NCBI GenBank assembly: GCA_019802505.1
Contig: JAFMOC010000023.1
Span: forward strand, 3,575,501 to 3,639,500
Direction: 5' to 3'
DNA length: 64,000 nucleotides
From: Corydoras sp. C115
Lineage: Eukaryota; Chordata; Actinopteri; Siluriformes; Callichthyidae
The number at the start of each line of letters is the position of its first letter. Positions within the stretch are counted from its first letter, which is position 1. The notes under the pieces are model-generated. The model worked only from the letters and a program-made list of their open reading frames with translations, did no database searches and had not been told where the DNA came from. The position numbers and the translations under genes are program-made. Below, one piece after another: positions 42,856 to 56,218 of the stretch.

Positions 42856-44351
42856 AAACAACTAAGATAAGCAGTATGTCATGGTCACAAAAAACAAGGC
42901 GCTTATTTGCCATATGACATATGGCCCTTAAAAAAAAATAGGTCTAATTCCAGAATGTAGCTTCAAAATCAAACTTCACATCTAGTCCTAAAAGTAAAAG
43001 GGCTTTAAACTTCAAGAGGGAAAAAAGTTTAATTGTGATTTGCCATTGAGCATTTAATTTAGACGAGGCTTAATCCATAGCCAGGAGGCTCCTCTGGGTA
43101 TAGTGAGGACATGAATGAGATATAAGCGCTTATGATATAAAGCTCTATCTGTGGCACTTGTGCAAATGGTGAAATAACAGGAGAAAATTATCCCTAATTA
43201 CAACTGGTGTGGGAAAGAAAGTTCTTAAGAATGAAGCAAAACCATACGGCTTCTCATTAAGGACAGCAGAGAGTCTTAGTTCAGATACATATTTGCATCT
43301 TTATTATTTTAAGAACAGAGACTGGCAGTAGAACAGACACATGTACTTTATTTACATAGTGTTCTAATAGGTCATTTGTACAGATGGAACATTTAATGCT
43401 GCTGAATGATACATCATATCAACACAATCCTTTTCCAAAACACATAAACAGTTAACCAAACTTGCTTTCAACAATAAATAGAAGCATTGAAGCATCTAAT
43501 TGTTATTCTGAATCTATATGGGGTATAAAATATCTCCTATCATTTGTAGACATCACATTTAACCTGTATCTCGGTGAATACTGAACAAAATGTATTATCT
43601 CGGTCTAACAAAGGCGACAGCGCCTTAAATTTCATTGGTGCATTCAAGACTTGAGCGTTCCGAAAAATCCTGTTCACATAAACAGCACAGAGTAGGAATA
43701 TTTACATCAGCCATAGGCTTCAACATTACTTATCATATAGGAAGCATGACCCATATAGTTTTGTCACTTTAGTATACTTGAAAGGGAGGAAACATACAGA
43801 GTACATCAAACTGCAACCTGTATTGAACACAACACCTAATAAAGGAGTTTTGGACCCTCGCTTTCTAACCCATCCTCACAGTGGAGGTTTTTTACAGTCC
43901 TCTCTTCCATTGGATATCAAATTGAAAAATAGGATCGTCTCAAAGAACAACTGTACAAATGAACATGTTAACAAAGAGAACATGCTGAACATGTATGTGA
44001 AAGTTATTATAAAAATAATAAAAATTATACAGATGGAACAGTGGTATACAAACAGATCTCTGACTATCATTCAGTCCAAATAAAAAACGGTAGAAATGCA
44101 GATATGAAAAACCTGACTCATTTTGTTTGTGTGAGGACAGCTGATTTACTGGCTGCTAAAACAACAAAGCACCTACTTATATATGGAATACTGAGAACTT
44201 TTATTATAAAACATACTCTAGAAAATTCCCTTAAACAAGCCTGTTTTACAAAATTATACAATAATGTAGAAAAAGTACAAAGAAACGAAAAGGAAGGTTT
44301 GCTAGAAAAAATAAAGGACATTTCGTTTGTGCGGTGTGTATACAGTGTATA
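42856..44351 (-). other. Probable notch1 distal 3' UTR or intergenic DNA
   Basis: From about 43260 to 44350 the sequence is free of known repeats. On the minus strand there are AATAAA poly(A) signals near 43300 and 43350, which could end the notch1 transcript. No protein-coding exon is convincing. Confidence 0.3.
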
Positions 44352-45759
44352 CAGTCCCTGACATAAGTTCTGTCGCTTATCCATCTTGTGGAAACAAAAG
44401 CTTATAACCTGACTTTAAATTCATCCATTGGTTTTAGAAATGACTCATATGAAAGCTGAAACCCTCCCAAATGCGATTTAATTTACGAAAACAAATTTGC
44501 TTCACTGCAGAAATATTGATCATTTAATGAACACAGAAAGGTCAGATTTTGGCACATTTAATGTGTCTCAGCAAGATTTGAAGAGACTGGAGATGTTTTT
44601 GACAAGTCCTGGTCCGGCAGACCCCACAAGACAACTGCTCGGGAGGAACGTTTGTTGGTTAGAAAATCCAAAGCCAGTCCCTCTTCCACTGCAGCAGAGC
44701 TCCACCAGGCCTGGTCACCTCAAGTCCCTGTGTCAACTAGAACAGTTTGTAGGATTCTGTCTCGAAATGGCCTCCATGGTCGTATCAGTGCCCAGAAGCC
44801 AGCACTAAACAAAAGGCAGGTAAAAAAACGGGTGGCATTTGCCAAGGCCCGCAGCCTGCTAAAGGGATGGATGCTGGAAAAGTGGCAGAAGGTGGATTTC
44901 TCAGCTGAATCTTCAGTTGAATTACACCACAGCTGCCGCAAATACTGCAGGAGAGCTACTGGAGCCCGTGTGGATCCAAGATTCACCCAGAAAACAGTCA
45001 AGTTTGGTGGTGGAAATATCATGGTCTGGGGTTACATTCAGTATGGGGGTGTGCGAAACATTTGCAAGGTGGAAGGCAATATCAATAGCCTAAAATATCA
45101 AGAAGTATTAGCTACATCTTACATTCCCAATCATAAAAGGGGTAAAATTTTGCAGCAGGATAATGCTCCATCTCATACATCCATCTCTACATCAAAGTTC
45201 CTCAAGACGAAGATCAAGGTGCTCCAGGACTGGCCAGCCCAGCATTGAGCATGTTTGGGGTAGGATGAAAGAGGAAGCTTGGAAAACAAAACCAAAGAAT
45301 CTTGAACTCTGGGAGGCATGTAAGACTGCATTCTTTGCTATTCCTGATGACTTCATCAATAAATTGTATGAATCATTGTCGAAGTGCATGGATGCAGTCC
45401 TTCAAGCTCATGGAAGTCACACAAAATATTAAATATGGCTCTAATAGCACCACAACGTCATTCACCAGTGTTATGTAGCATATCTTTGTATATGAAGTGA
45501 ATAATTTGTTTGATTTTCACATTACTTTCTGGGGCGACAAAACTTTTGTCTTGCCAAAATCTGACCTTTCTGTGTTCATTAAATGATCAATATTTCTTCA
45601 GTAAAGCAAATTTATTTTCGTAAATTAAATCTCATTTGGAAGGGTTTCAGCTTTCATATGAGTATTTTCTAAAACCAATGGATGAATTTAAAGTCAGGTT
45701 ACAAGCTTTTGTTTCCACAACATGGATAAGCGACAGAACTTATGGTATGTCAGGGACTG
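44352..45759 (+). mobile_element. Tc1/mariner element with about 205-bp inverted ends
   Basis: TA target sites at 44350-44351 and 45760-45761. Inverted termini CAGTCCCTGACATAAG (44352-44554) and the reverse of 45552-45759 agree closely apart from a 5-bp indel near the tip. It carries one plus-strand transposase gene. It lies 240 bp past the notch1 stop codon, probably inside the 3' UTR, in the opposite direction. Confidence 0.92.
44497..45432 (+). pseudogene. Tc1-like transposase, frameshifted
   Basis: The central frame (44652-45248) reads STRTVCRILSRNGLHGR, then DFSAESS at the place of the first Asp (changed context), KFGGGNIMVWGYI, and QQDNAPSHTS with the second catalytic Asp. The Glu region lies in another frame (SIEHVWGRMKEEAWK, from 45163 to 45432), so at least one frame change occurs near 45240. 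The N-terminal helix-turn-helix is only partly open. The Asp-Asp-Glu layout and length fit the Tc1 family, but this copy is dead. Confidence 0.85.
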
Positions 45760-45761
45760 TA

Positions 45762-45999
45762 ATATATGGAATGGAATGAAAAAAACAAAAAAAAAAACAA
45801 AAGTACAAATACATGGTCCCTCTTTCACAGTGACCTTACAGTTACAGTGTGTATTGAAACCAGGTTGATAAAAAGTATAAATAACAAGCCATTAATAAAT
45901 AAAATGGAAAACTGTTGTTAGTACAAAGGCACAGAAAATACGACTCAAATGAAATCGGTTGAGTGCTATTGCAAAACTAGTCATCCGGATTCAACTGGT
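45762..45999 (-). other. notch1: notch1 3' UTR (proximal part)
   Basis: Sequence directly after the notch1 stop codon on the minus strand, AT-rich, cut off by the Tc1 element. Confidence 0.6.
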
Positions 46000-47316
46000 T
46001 TACTTAAACTGCTCAGAAATGTGCACAATTTGGGAGTGCATGCTGGTAGGTGGGCTGGAGATGCCCTCGGACCAGTCCGACATGTTGGACTGGGGTGATG
46101 AACTCGACCACTGGTCGGGGGAACCAGGAGATGGGGTAAGGAAAGGATGATCAGGCACCTGCAACTGGTGGCTGGGCGTGTTGGTGTCCATGACGCCCGA
46201 GTAGCTATGTTGGGACGGAGGAGTGAGAAACTGTGTGGTGGTCATACTGGATGCCAACGTCTGGGGATTGAGAATCTGGGTCTCCTGAGGGAGGATGGTG
46301 TGTATGGCCATGCCACTCCCTGTGCTCTGCTGCTGCTCGCTGCCAAGGCCAAAGTTTTTGCCAGTATTCAGACTTGGAGTCGGGTTTGGGTTTTGGTGCT
46401 GTAGCTGAATGCTGGGCGGTTGCTGCTGTTGTAAGTTGGCCTGCATAGACTGTGGCTGCAGGATGTGTGGTGGTGCATTGATGTGGGCATTACTCAGAGT
46501 GGAAAAATTCATCATCTGTGGCAGTGCATTAGCAGGGACACTGTTTTGGTGGGATGGCATCAGACTGTGCTGGCTGGACTGGCACATACCTCCTTGGCTC
46601 TGGGCAGTTCTCATGACCCCAAACTGACTCTGCTGGCCCATGCCGGCGTGCATCCTGCTCAGCCAATCGGTCATGCCTGTGGACGCATTTGAGCCTGCCA
46701 CGGGGAGGTGGGTAAGACGTGGTGGAAGAGGATCGAACTGCAGATGAGCCAGGTCTTGTTTCCCAGCCATGGCCATGTGGGTGACGGAGTGGGTGTCGGG
46801 AACCTGAAGGTGGTTTAGGGGCACGGATGGCGATTGCTGGTATGGCGAAGGCATCAGAGGAGGCGAGGCCACATCTGAAATATAGCCGTGTGGTGACTCG
46901 AGGGAATCTACAGGTGAGAGAACAGCCGAGCTGTCTAACAAACTCCCTTTACCATCCAGGGATTTCTTCTTCTTAGCCTTTAGGTCTTTTGGATCCTTAC
47001 AGGCGATTCCTTTGGCACCAGGTTTTCGGGCTTTCTTGCTCTGGACAGAAGGCTTTATACCCCCTAGGTAGGCATTGGGAGAGCACAAAGTTGGGGAGAG
47101 TGTGGAATTGATACCGGCATTAGCCATAGGAGGACTGCGCACCAGGTTGTACTCATCCATAAGACGAACAATGTCATGGTGCATGCGCTCCTGGGCTATG
47201 TCACGTGGTAACCTGTCCATGTGATCGGTAATTTCACGGTTGGCAAAGTGGTCCAGCAACACTTTGGCGGTCTCATAGCTGCCTTCTCTTGCTGCCAGGA
47301 ACAACGGTGTTTCCTC
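46000..47316 (-). CDS. notch1: notch1 last exon: ankyrin end, TAD, PEST
   Basis: Acceptor TTCAG ending at 47317, stop TAA at 46002-46000. It starts EETPLFLAAREGSYETAKV (last ankyrin repeats), then basic KKARKPGAKG and LKAKKKKS nuclear signals, SPVDSLESPHGY, the transactivation region with QANLQQQQPPSIQLQHQNPN, FLTPPSQHSYS, and the PEST degron with TPSP and WSSSSP ending in VHISEQFK. The final residues differ from the EAFK end of mammalian Notch1. Confidence 0.96.
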   Translation of the reverse strand, partial: EETPLFLAAREGSYETAKVLLDHFANREITDHMDRLPRDIAQERMHHDIVRLMDEYNLVRSPPMANAGINSTLSPTLCSPNAYLGGIKPSVQSKKARKPGAKGIACKDPKDLKAKKKKSLDGKGSLLDSSAVLSPVDSLESPHGYISDVASPPLMPSPYQQSPSVPLNHLQVPDTHSVTHMAMAGKQDLAHLQFDPLPPRLTHLPVAGSNASTGMTDWLSRMHAGMGQQSQFGVMRTAQSQGGMCQSSQHSLMPSHQNSVPANALPQMMNFSTLSNAHINAPPHILQPQSMQANLQQQQPPSIQLQHQNPNPTPSLNTGKNFGLGSEQQQSTGSGMAIHTILPQETQILNPQTLASSMTTTQFLTPPSQHSYSGVMDTNTPSHQLQVPDHPFLTPSPGSPDQWSSSSPQSNMSDWSEGISSPPTSMHSQIVHISEQFK

Positions 47317-50300
47317 CTGAATTGGAAAAAAAAGAAACTACATGTTTGAACTATTGTCTATTAAACATACACTGTGGGTGGCATGGTGGTTTAGAGGTTA
47401 GCACGTTCGAATTCCAATCTGGGTGGAGTTTCCATGTTCAACCTGTGTCCAAGTGGACACAGAATGCTCTAAATTGCCCCAGTGTGTTTGTCTGTGTGTG
47501 TGAGTATGTCCAGTGATTGGCGCCCTGTCCAGAGTGTATCTGCCCAGCACCAAAAACGTTCTCCCCTGGATGGGCATAAGGAACCCCCCTGTGGCCCTAA
47601 TAGAGGATCAAGTGAAAGAAATAAATAAAAAAGAAGGTATGTATGCACAATTATTAGGAAACTAATTGAATATTTGGGCAGCATGGAGGCTTAGTGGTTC
47701 GCCTCTTAACGCTGGGGATCCAGGTTTGAATCTTAATCTGGGTGTAGTTTCCATGTTCTCCCTGTATCCGTGTGGGATTTCTCAGAGTTCTCCGGTTTCT
47801 CCCACAGTCCAAAAACATAGATTCAAGGTAAATTGACTCCTCTAAATCGCCCCATATAATGTGTGTTTATGTGTGAGTGAGTGTGCACAGCGATAGGTTG
47901 GCACCCTGTCCTGGGTGTATCTGCTCAAAGCCCGAAACAGTCTCCCCTGGACATGATGAACCATACCCTACCCCCTCGAGGTTTCGAATCCCTATCTGGG
48001 TGGAGTTTCCATGTTTTCCCGGTATCCGCGTAGGTTTCCACTCACAGCCCAAAATGGATTTAAGGTGAATTGAATGCTCTAGATTGCCCCATATAGTGTG
48101 TGTGTGTGTCTGTGGGAGTGTGCCCAGCAATAGATTGTTGCCCTGTCCTAGGTGTTTATGCCCAGTGCCCAAAACATTCTTCCTTGGATGGGCATGGAGA
48201 GCTTAGTAGAGGATTTTATTGGTGAAATAATGAATCAATAAAATGACTAAGATGAGTGATGTTGTGATCATTAAAAAACAAGCTTTTGTTATGTCATGAT
48301 CACGACTTAAATAAATAGTGCATGTCCTGTCTGGACTTCCAATTGAAGTTTGTGTTGCATTGTTTAAAATTGTTTGAATTTCCTGGTTCCATCAGCATTC
48401 ATTTCTGTAACACTGGGGAATATTAGTGTTTTACCTTGTTGTTTTGCATGTCCTTATTGGCTCCATTTTTAAGCAGCACCACAGCTGCATCCACATTGTT
48501 CACAGCAGCAGCCCAGTGCAGCGCTGACTTGCCTGTTGAATAAAGACACAAACAATTCTTACTCCTAGAACATGGATTCAGGCAGCCAAACATTGTAAAC
48601 TGTTCTAATGATTACCTAATATGTGCAACAAATATGACAAACTCATAAAATATAACTGAGTTTACTGTGACAGCAGAGCCACAGTAAATTTAGCTTTATT
48701 TTAATGACCTGGTGTTTTAAAGAAGACTATATGGAATGAAGGAACACACCGCTTAATTACTCAATTCTGGTGTGCTATTTTGTCCTATTACAAGTGATAA
48801 AGTGATTTATTTTGCCTACTGTGTGTACACACAGAGGAATATGCCCTCCTCATTTATCCCATTCATGCAGTGAAACACACACACTATTGAAGTGAGCACA
48901 CATGCCTTAAACACAGCATCCAGGAAGCAATTGGTGTTAGGTGCCTTGCCCAAGGGCACTTCAGCCATGGTACTTGGTGGGAGCGGGAATCGAACCGGGG
49001 ACCTTCAGGTCGCAAGGCTGATTCCTTAAGCAAAAGCCCATGACTGCCCCAGATGTGTGAGATCTAACACTGAGCAGTACATATTGGTTTTGCAAACATT
49101 TGTGAAATAAACTGCTCATTTTAAAGAGCCCAATGAATTCAAATGTGGTCTAGTAATAACAGTTAACAGAGATTGCAAGCCAGGAGATTTTTTTTAATGG
49201 GTTTATAATTTTATGTCAAAAAAGCTCCTGTACTAATAATTTGTAGTCCCACTACATTTGTCCCTATACTTTATTTAATAGATTATTAAAAAGACAAAGG
49301 TAAATGTTGAAAAAGATATTATAAAACAGGTACTTTGTAGTTCTGGTTCTTAAATTTGATTGGCTGAACCGTTTGTCCAGCTGTGCCATTACTGACAATA
49401 ATGTACACAATAATGTATGCAAATTTATCATAAACTGCATCATTTCCTTTAGTGAGTAAACTTGTGAATTATTCTACCTCAAAATTTCTGAAATATTTTA
49501 ATATCTACAGAAGGAGTTAAGTATTGCGCACAGATTCTCCTTGTTAGCAGGAAAACTATTTACCCTGCTATTAAACATTTTCTTTGTAGGTAGATTCTGT
49601 CCTTAATTTGCTTTAAATTGGATTTTTCAGTGCAATTGCAAATCAACCATGTTTTTCTCAGTAAGCACATTTTTAAATCATATATGGCAATTCATTATTT
49701 CGATGCAAAGTGTTAAATTTTACACAAAGAAAAACAAACTTTAAAAAAAAGTAAAGTTTTTTTTTTACCAAAATCATCGTTGGCATTTACATCGGCATGG
49801 CAGTTAATGAGTTCTTCCACCATTCCTTCCACAGCTAATCTAGCTGCCAGTATAAGAGGCGTGGTACCATCATGCATGCGTGCATCCAGGTCTGTGGCAC
49901 GATTTCGTATTAAAATCTGAAAGAACAATCAATAAAGAAACAAACTGGTTTATTAGATCTAACATTAAGAGCACTACAGTGAGGTCTGTTTGCTAAACGG
50001 GGTTAAAAACATAATTCAGTGTTGTGCAAATTATATTTAAATTTGGTCATTACATTTATATACATTTAGCAGATGTTTTTATCCAAAGTGACTTACAATT
50101 ATCCCAACTTAATAGTTGGGGTAAAAACACAGGGTTGGCCATTATACACCATTCTGAGCAATGAGGGTTGCTCAAGGACCCACAATGGTAACTTAAGTGG
50201 ACCTGGGATTTGAACCCACAACCTTCAGATAGTCGTAAACTGAGCTACCTTACCAATATAATAAATCATATATCCTATATTTGATTGAAAAAAAACAAAG

Positions 50301-53047
50301 TCAACATAGCAAATCTAAATTTTGGTATTGTTATATGAAATACAGGCCCATTTTAACAGGGATACGTTTTAAGACAATTATCAACAAAAAGTTTATAATA
50401 AAAACTAAAAAGATGAGTGTAAAAGGGACATTAATCTTACAACAGTATGGCTCCTTAAATCTGAAATATTAGCTGAGCTGTTTGTCTGGTCATGACTTAA
50501 TAAAGTCACGTAAGTGAACTGGTCAGAGTTGCGTGTTGTCAATAGACAATAACACACAACTCTGACCGCTTCACTTGCGTTTCAATGCGTGATATACAAT
50601 GCATTTATCCGATGTTTTTCAATAAACTGCACTCTTTAATCTGACCACAAGATGACAGTATTTTATTGCTAAAGAAAATGGAAACCTGTCAATTAGCCAT
50701 CAGTGTTCACTTTAAAAACCGGACTAGATTATGTCACGGAAGACCAGTTTAATAACGTTTATGCTTTCAGTAAACGCATTTATGAATCAAACCCTTTATT
50801 ATTGTGAATAAATCACTGGAAAGAGGTGAACTGTACTAACAACACCTCCTAGCCGTGATTTATTTACAATAATACACAACCTCTTGTGCCTTATTGCTTT
50901 AATAAAATTGTTGCATATCATATCTGTATAAGCTGAAAGTTTTTTAATGTTATTAATGTTAACATCTTTATTTGCAACTTAATTAATTAATTCATTCATT
51001 ATATTTCGCTTAATCCTCTAATAGGGCTGTAGCGGGAGGTTTCCCATGCCCATCTAGGAGAGAAGGTTGCGGGAACTGGGCAGATACACCCTGGACAGGG
51101 TGCCAATCTATCGCTGGCCACACTTATTCACACAAAACACACTCTATATAGGGGCAATTTAAAGCATTTAATTCATGTTTTTGGACTGTGGGAGGAAACC
51201 GGAGAGGCAGTATTCACTTTAAAAAATGGACTAGATTACATTGCAAAAGACCAGTTTAATAATGTTTGTGCTTTTAATAAACGCATTCATGAATCAAACC
51301 TAGTTTTTAATTTATAGTGTGTTTTATAAAAGCAATAAGTAACTTGAAATTGTTTATTATTATGAATAAATCATGGAAAAGAGGTGTAACTGTACTCTGC
51401 AACACGTTGTGCCTAATAACACCTCTTTTCCTCAATTTATTGACAATAATTCACTCCCTCTTGTACCTTATTGCTTTATTGTATTTTCCAGATCAGTATA
51501 CAAGGTAAACTCACACACCTGGAAGACACCCTGTGCATCTGAAGCCACAGCAGCATGTAGCGGCGTTCGTCCCATATTATCCTGGATATTGGCATCAGCG
51601 CTGGCCTCCAAAAGCCTCTTAGCAGCATCAGAGCGTGCATAGCGTGCAGCCAGGTGCAATGCTGTTTCACCGGTACGGTCTGTCTGGTTGTGCAGATTGG
51701 CCCCCTGGTAAATGAAGTCATTGATAACGTTGGCTGAAGTGTCCTCCTCTTCTTCGCTGTTGCCGGTCTCTAGGCCTCCCCCACTACATGAGGCGATCAT
51801 GAGCGGCGTAAAACCATCTACAGAGAGGGAACAGCAAGTGGAATAGCATCAGTATCATGCTGAATTCAAAGTGGACGCATTTCACAAAAATGAGAGATCA
51901 TGCTACAAGCCCCAACGGCGATTCAGAAAACAGCGTGGCTCTCCCCGGCACTCTCAGTCCAGGCTAAGACGTATGAGTCTTTAAGAAGCAAGCCAAGGCG
52001 CACGTAGCACACTCCCATCATTCTTCAAAGTCACTGAAAGATTACGCCAAAGTAACAAACAAATCGAAAGCGGATTTGACGCGCTTGCCTTTGCCAATCA
52101 CCTCAGATCTCTTTCAATAACAGATTCCGATCAGGCTCGAGGTGTTTTTCCTTCCAAGCTTAGGGGAGAAGACTGGGCTTTTGAAAACTTCATGGCTGGT
52201 ATAAGGGAGCATTATCATCTCTGAAAAGAGGATTGACACGCTGCCTTTGACAGGGCCGCCTTTTCTTCAAAAGAACAGCTATTCCCAGATCTGCGTAGAT
52301 TTGGTCAATTTTAGCTCATTTGCTTTTCTTAAAACTTCCACCGTGTCCTGACACGCTTATTAAGATGAGGGTTGTAAAGCATATAGGTTTACTTCAATCA
52401 GCAGATGTAAATAAACAAATGCTATTAGGAGGCGGAGGGTTAATTGTTAAGCTCGGTGAAAATGGGCACACCCCCGAAGGTTCAGAGCTTTCAGTCAGTA
52501 GTCTTTGAAGTTGAGCTCTCGTCCCAGTGGGCCCTGTATATTGAAGCTGCAGTAATCGATATTTTAAAAAGACTATGGCGTTAACTGTCCTTAAATCCTG
52601 ATAGCGATCACTGAAGTAAGAAATATAGCCTACGTGTCTGACTAAACTGATAACATTGATAATTTTTTCAATGTCAAATGTGCAAATTATGTAAATCTGT
52701 GCATGACCTCATCAAGAAAAACAGTGAAGTAACTGTAGCAGTTAAAGTGTTTCTAAAAAGCTGACAAATAATATAGAAAATACAAAATGAGAAACAATTT
52801 CTGAAGAAATTAATGTGAATTTATAAACAATTGTGTCAAACAAGAAAGTCTCACTCTCTAAAATTTAAAGGTAAAATAATTAAGTAGCTAAATCATACTT
52901 GTGTTATTACAAATTACCAAAATAAAGTGTAGGGCAAAATTATTTTACATTTAATACACATGTCGGCGGTTAACTGTATGTAGCTTACAAAGCACAACAT
53001 TGTTGATAACATTTTGTTCTAATGAAAAGTTGTAACAACTGATTTTG

Positions 53048-53135
<88 letters not shown>

Positions 53136-55731
53136 GCAATTTAAAAAAGAGTAATTTAGAGCAGCCAATTCTCTTTCTGGGAGGAAACCGGAAAACCCGG
53201 AAAAAAATGAGGTGGACACAGAACATGGAAACTTCACCCAGATCGGGATTTGAACCTGGATCTGAGAGGCAGACACGCTAACCATTACACAATTTATTCA
53301 TTATCTTCCACTTAATTCTCTACTAGGGTTGTTGGGGGAGGTTCACCATACCCATCCTGGGGAGAACGTTTTGGGAGCTGGGCAGATACACCCAAGACAG
53401 TGTGTCAATCTATTGCTAGGCACACTCATTCACACAGACACACACTGCAGTTTAGAGCATTAAATTTACCTTGAATGTTTTTAGACTGTGGGAGGAAGCT
53501 AGAGAACCCGAAGGAAAGCCATATGGACACGGGGACAACATGAAAACTCCACTCAAACCTGGAAACTCAGCACGGAGAGGCGAACATGCTGACCACTAAG
53601 CCCCCATCCCACCAAAATAATTATATAAAGCATAATTATTTATCAATATAACTAATTCTAAAATCCTTTTAGATAGCATTACTTCACACCACACACACAA
53701 GTCCATTGTGTAACTATGGAAACCATAATATCCAGTGTATGTTCAACCTTGTGTTCAAACCTGTGTTTTTTGTTTTGGTGTACATATTTACAGTGTTTCA
53801 ATGTCAGATTTTAAAATTTTATAGGTGGCGCCTGTCTTACCTGGACCTCTGACATTGACATCCATGCAGTCATTCTCATTCTCTCCCTGAGGAGGCGTGG
53901 GGGCTATGGAGGCGATTCGCAGGTCAGCTGCATCTAGGTGTTGCTGAGTCCACTGTCTGTGGTCTTGCTGGTCGTCCAGATTTAACATTGCCTGCTCATC
54001 AAACTAAACACAGATCATGTATTTGTATTATTAATTGTAACAGTATTAATATATTATCATATCAATATTTCAAGATGTATTTGTGTTCCAAATTGCCACT
54101 GAATCTATAAATATGTAAAAATGGTTCTAATCTCAATGAGTTTTATCCTTGTTAAGAAAAAAAAAAATTATTTGAAAATCTAAAAGGTACAACACTTTTT
54201 AACAATATAATCACATATTATTGACGTTTATTAGTGTAATAGTCATGTTAAAGCTTACTTTAAAGCGTTTGCTCTCTGTCAGCTCATCATCTGCCCATTC
54301 GTTCTGATTGTCATCCATTAGAGAAATATCAGAGTTCTTTAGTGGCCTGTGATAACAAAAAGAAAGTTAGAATCTTCTGTTCGCAAGCAAAATTGCTAAA
54401 AACTTTCAGCACATTAAACAGAGGACATACAGCCTTTTGTAAATAATAAATGAATGTAACTACAAACACCTTTTTATTCAAAACAAATCCCATATGCTGA
54501 CATTTTGTTTTCAGCTTGGTGTGTTGCTTATTTCCACCTCTTTAGAAATTTAACATTTATAATAGTACTCACTTTAAGCCGACAGAGTCCTCGCCGACAG
54601 GTTCCCGCCGCTTTTTCTTGCTTTGCTCACTGGTTTTAAAGCCCTCGGGAAACCAGAGCTGACCATGTTCACGCCGCCGCTTACGGGAAGCCACCATGCC
54701 CACCGCCACAAAAACAATCAGTGCCAAGGCGGCCAGCACCACATACACTGGGTACAGCTCGGAAGAAGGCGGCTCCTCGATCTCCGCTGAAATAAAAAAG
54801 AAACGACTCGATGTACAAATGTACGACAAGGTGGAGAGCGTTCGGACCGTGGTCCGCAGGTTTTTAGTTAGCAGACGGGCAGGGTGTGTCAAGCACACTT
54901 AAGGACTGTGCGTGGGCCATTCAGGAATAATCAGCCCCACTAACCAATTCTTCATCAAAAAGAAGTGCGAGCAAATAGGAAGAGGAGTTACGGGGGGGGG
55001 GGGGGGGGGGGGAGGAGAAAGAAAACACCTCCTCTTACATCTCCTCAGCTCAGGGTACCAGGAGACAACTTTACCACTTCTTCTTTAAGGGGGAAAAAAA
55101 GGGAGGGATTAATGAACTTCAAATTACTGCACACGCTTTAAGCTGTAAAGACGAAGGATTTATTAGGATTTCGAAGATAACAAAGATCCCAACTTCTAGC
55201 ACACTCCCGATCAATTTTCCTACGCTTTACTTTCTCGAACGCTTTCCGTGTCTCTGCTAAAGATTTCGAAATGATAAACTCCCCTCACCTAAACCTTTGG
55301 AGATGTGCTAAGTCCCAGTGTTACATTCAAAGAGGTGGAGGTTGCAGCAGCCCCCTCCTTTATCTCATGCTTAGGCCACACCGGAGCGTGCGGTGGACGG
55401 TCTGAGAGTAGTACGGATACATTTGCTAATTTCACTCTACAACAAATGGTAGATTTAGTGCTGGAGATTTGCTCACTGGCTTTTATTCATTTAGTTCATA
55501 TGAGGGGAGAATTGCATTTGTGCTTGTCTTGAACTACACAAATCTAAACATCAAAAGTCAGCCATGTAATCCCTGCCCGTGTGCAGAGTGTGAGCGCAAG
55601 AGGGAAATGTTAAAAGGTTGAGTCTGGTGTTAATGCTGGTGAAATAGACGAGGCTAAGTAGAATAAAAATATTTTCGTTAACAGAGAGTTTATGGATCCC
55701 TGGCACCCAACTATTCTTGGAGCAGGGAGGC

Positions 55732-55772
<41 letters not shown>

Positions 55773-56142
55773 GACTAGGGTGACCAGATGTCCCGCTTTG
55801 TGTGGGACAGTCACGCATGTTTGTTACTTTTCACGCGTCCCGTAAATTGAGACGTTGTCCTGCATTGTTATTGAAAATCAGACTCCAGTTTTTTTAAAAT
55901 GCGTGTTTTATAATCTGGCATTAGATTGCTGTGTTGTCTGTTATCGGGGGAGAGGCGGGCTGTTTAAATATCAACCAATCGGGAGCGCTTACGCATGTTA
56001 AGGGCACGCCCACCAACACAAACAATGCAAATCAGGTGTGAACGGCAGCGGCATGCAGCACGAGATCTGGCTACATGAGATATGGCAGCTAAAACAAAGA
56101 CTGGGAAACTATACACCTGGGTGAAAGCAGTGCAAGGCTGTT

Positions 56143-56218
<76 letters not shown>

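Noticed and set aside
45959..46692. Plus-strand frames of 60-85 codons opposite the last notch1 exon
   Set aside because: Antisense shadows of a well-supported coding exon.
47867..48172. 100-codon minus-strand frame in the last notch1 intron
   Set aside because: Entirely made of SINE A sequence in reverse.
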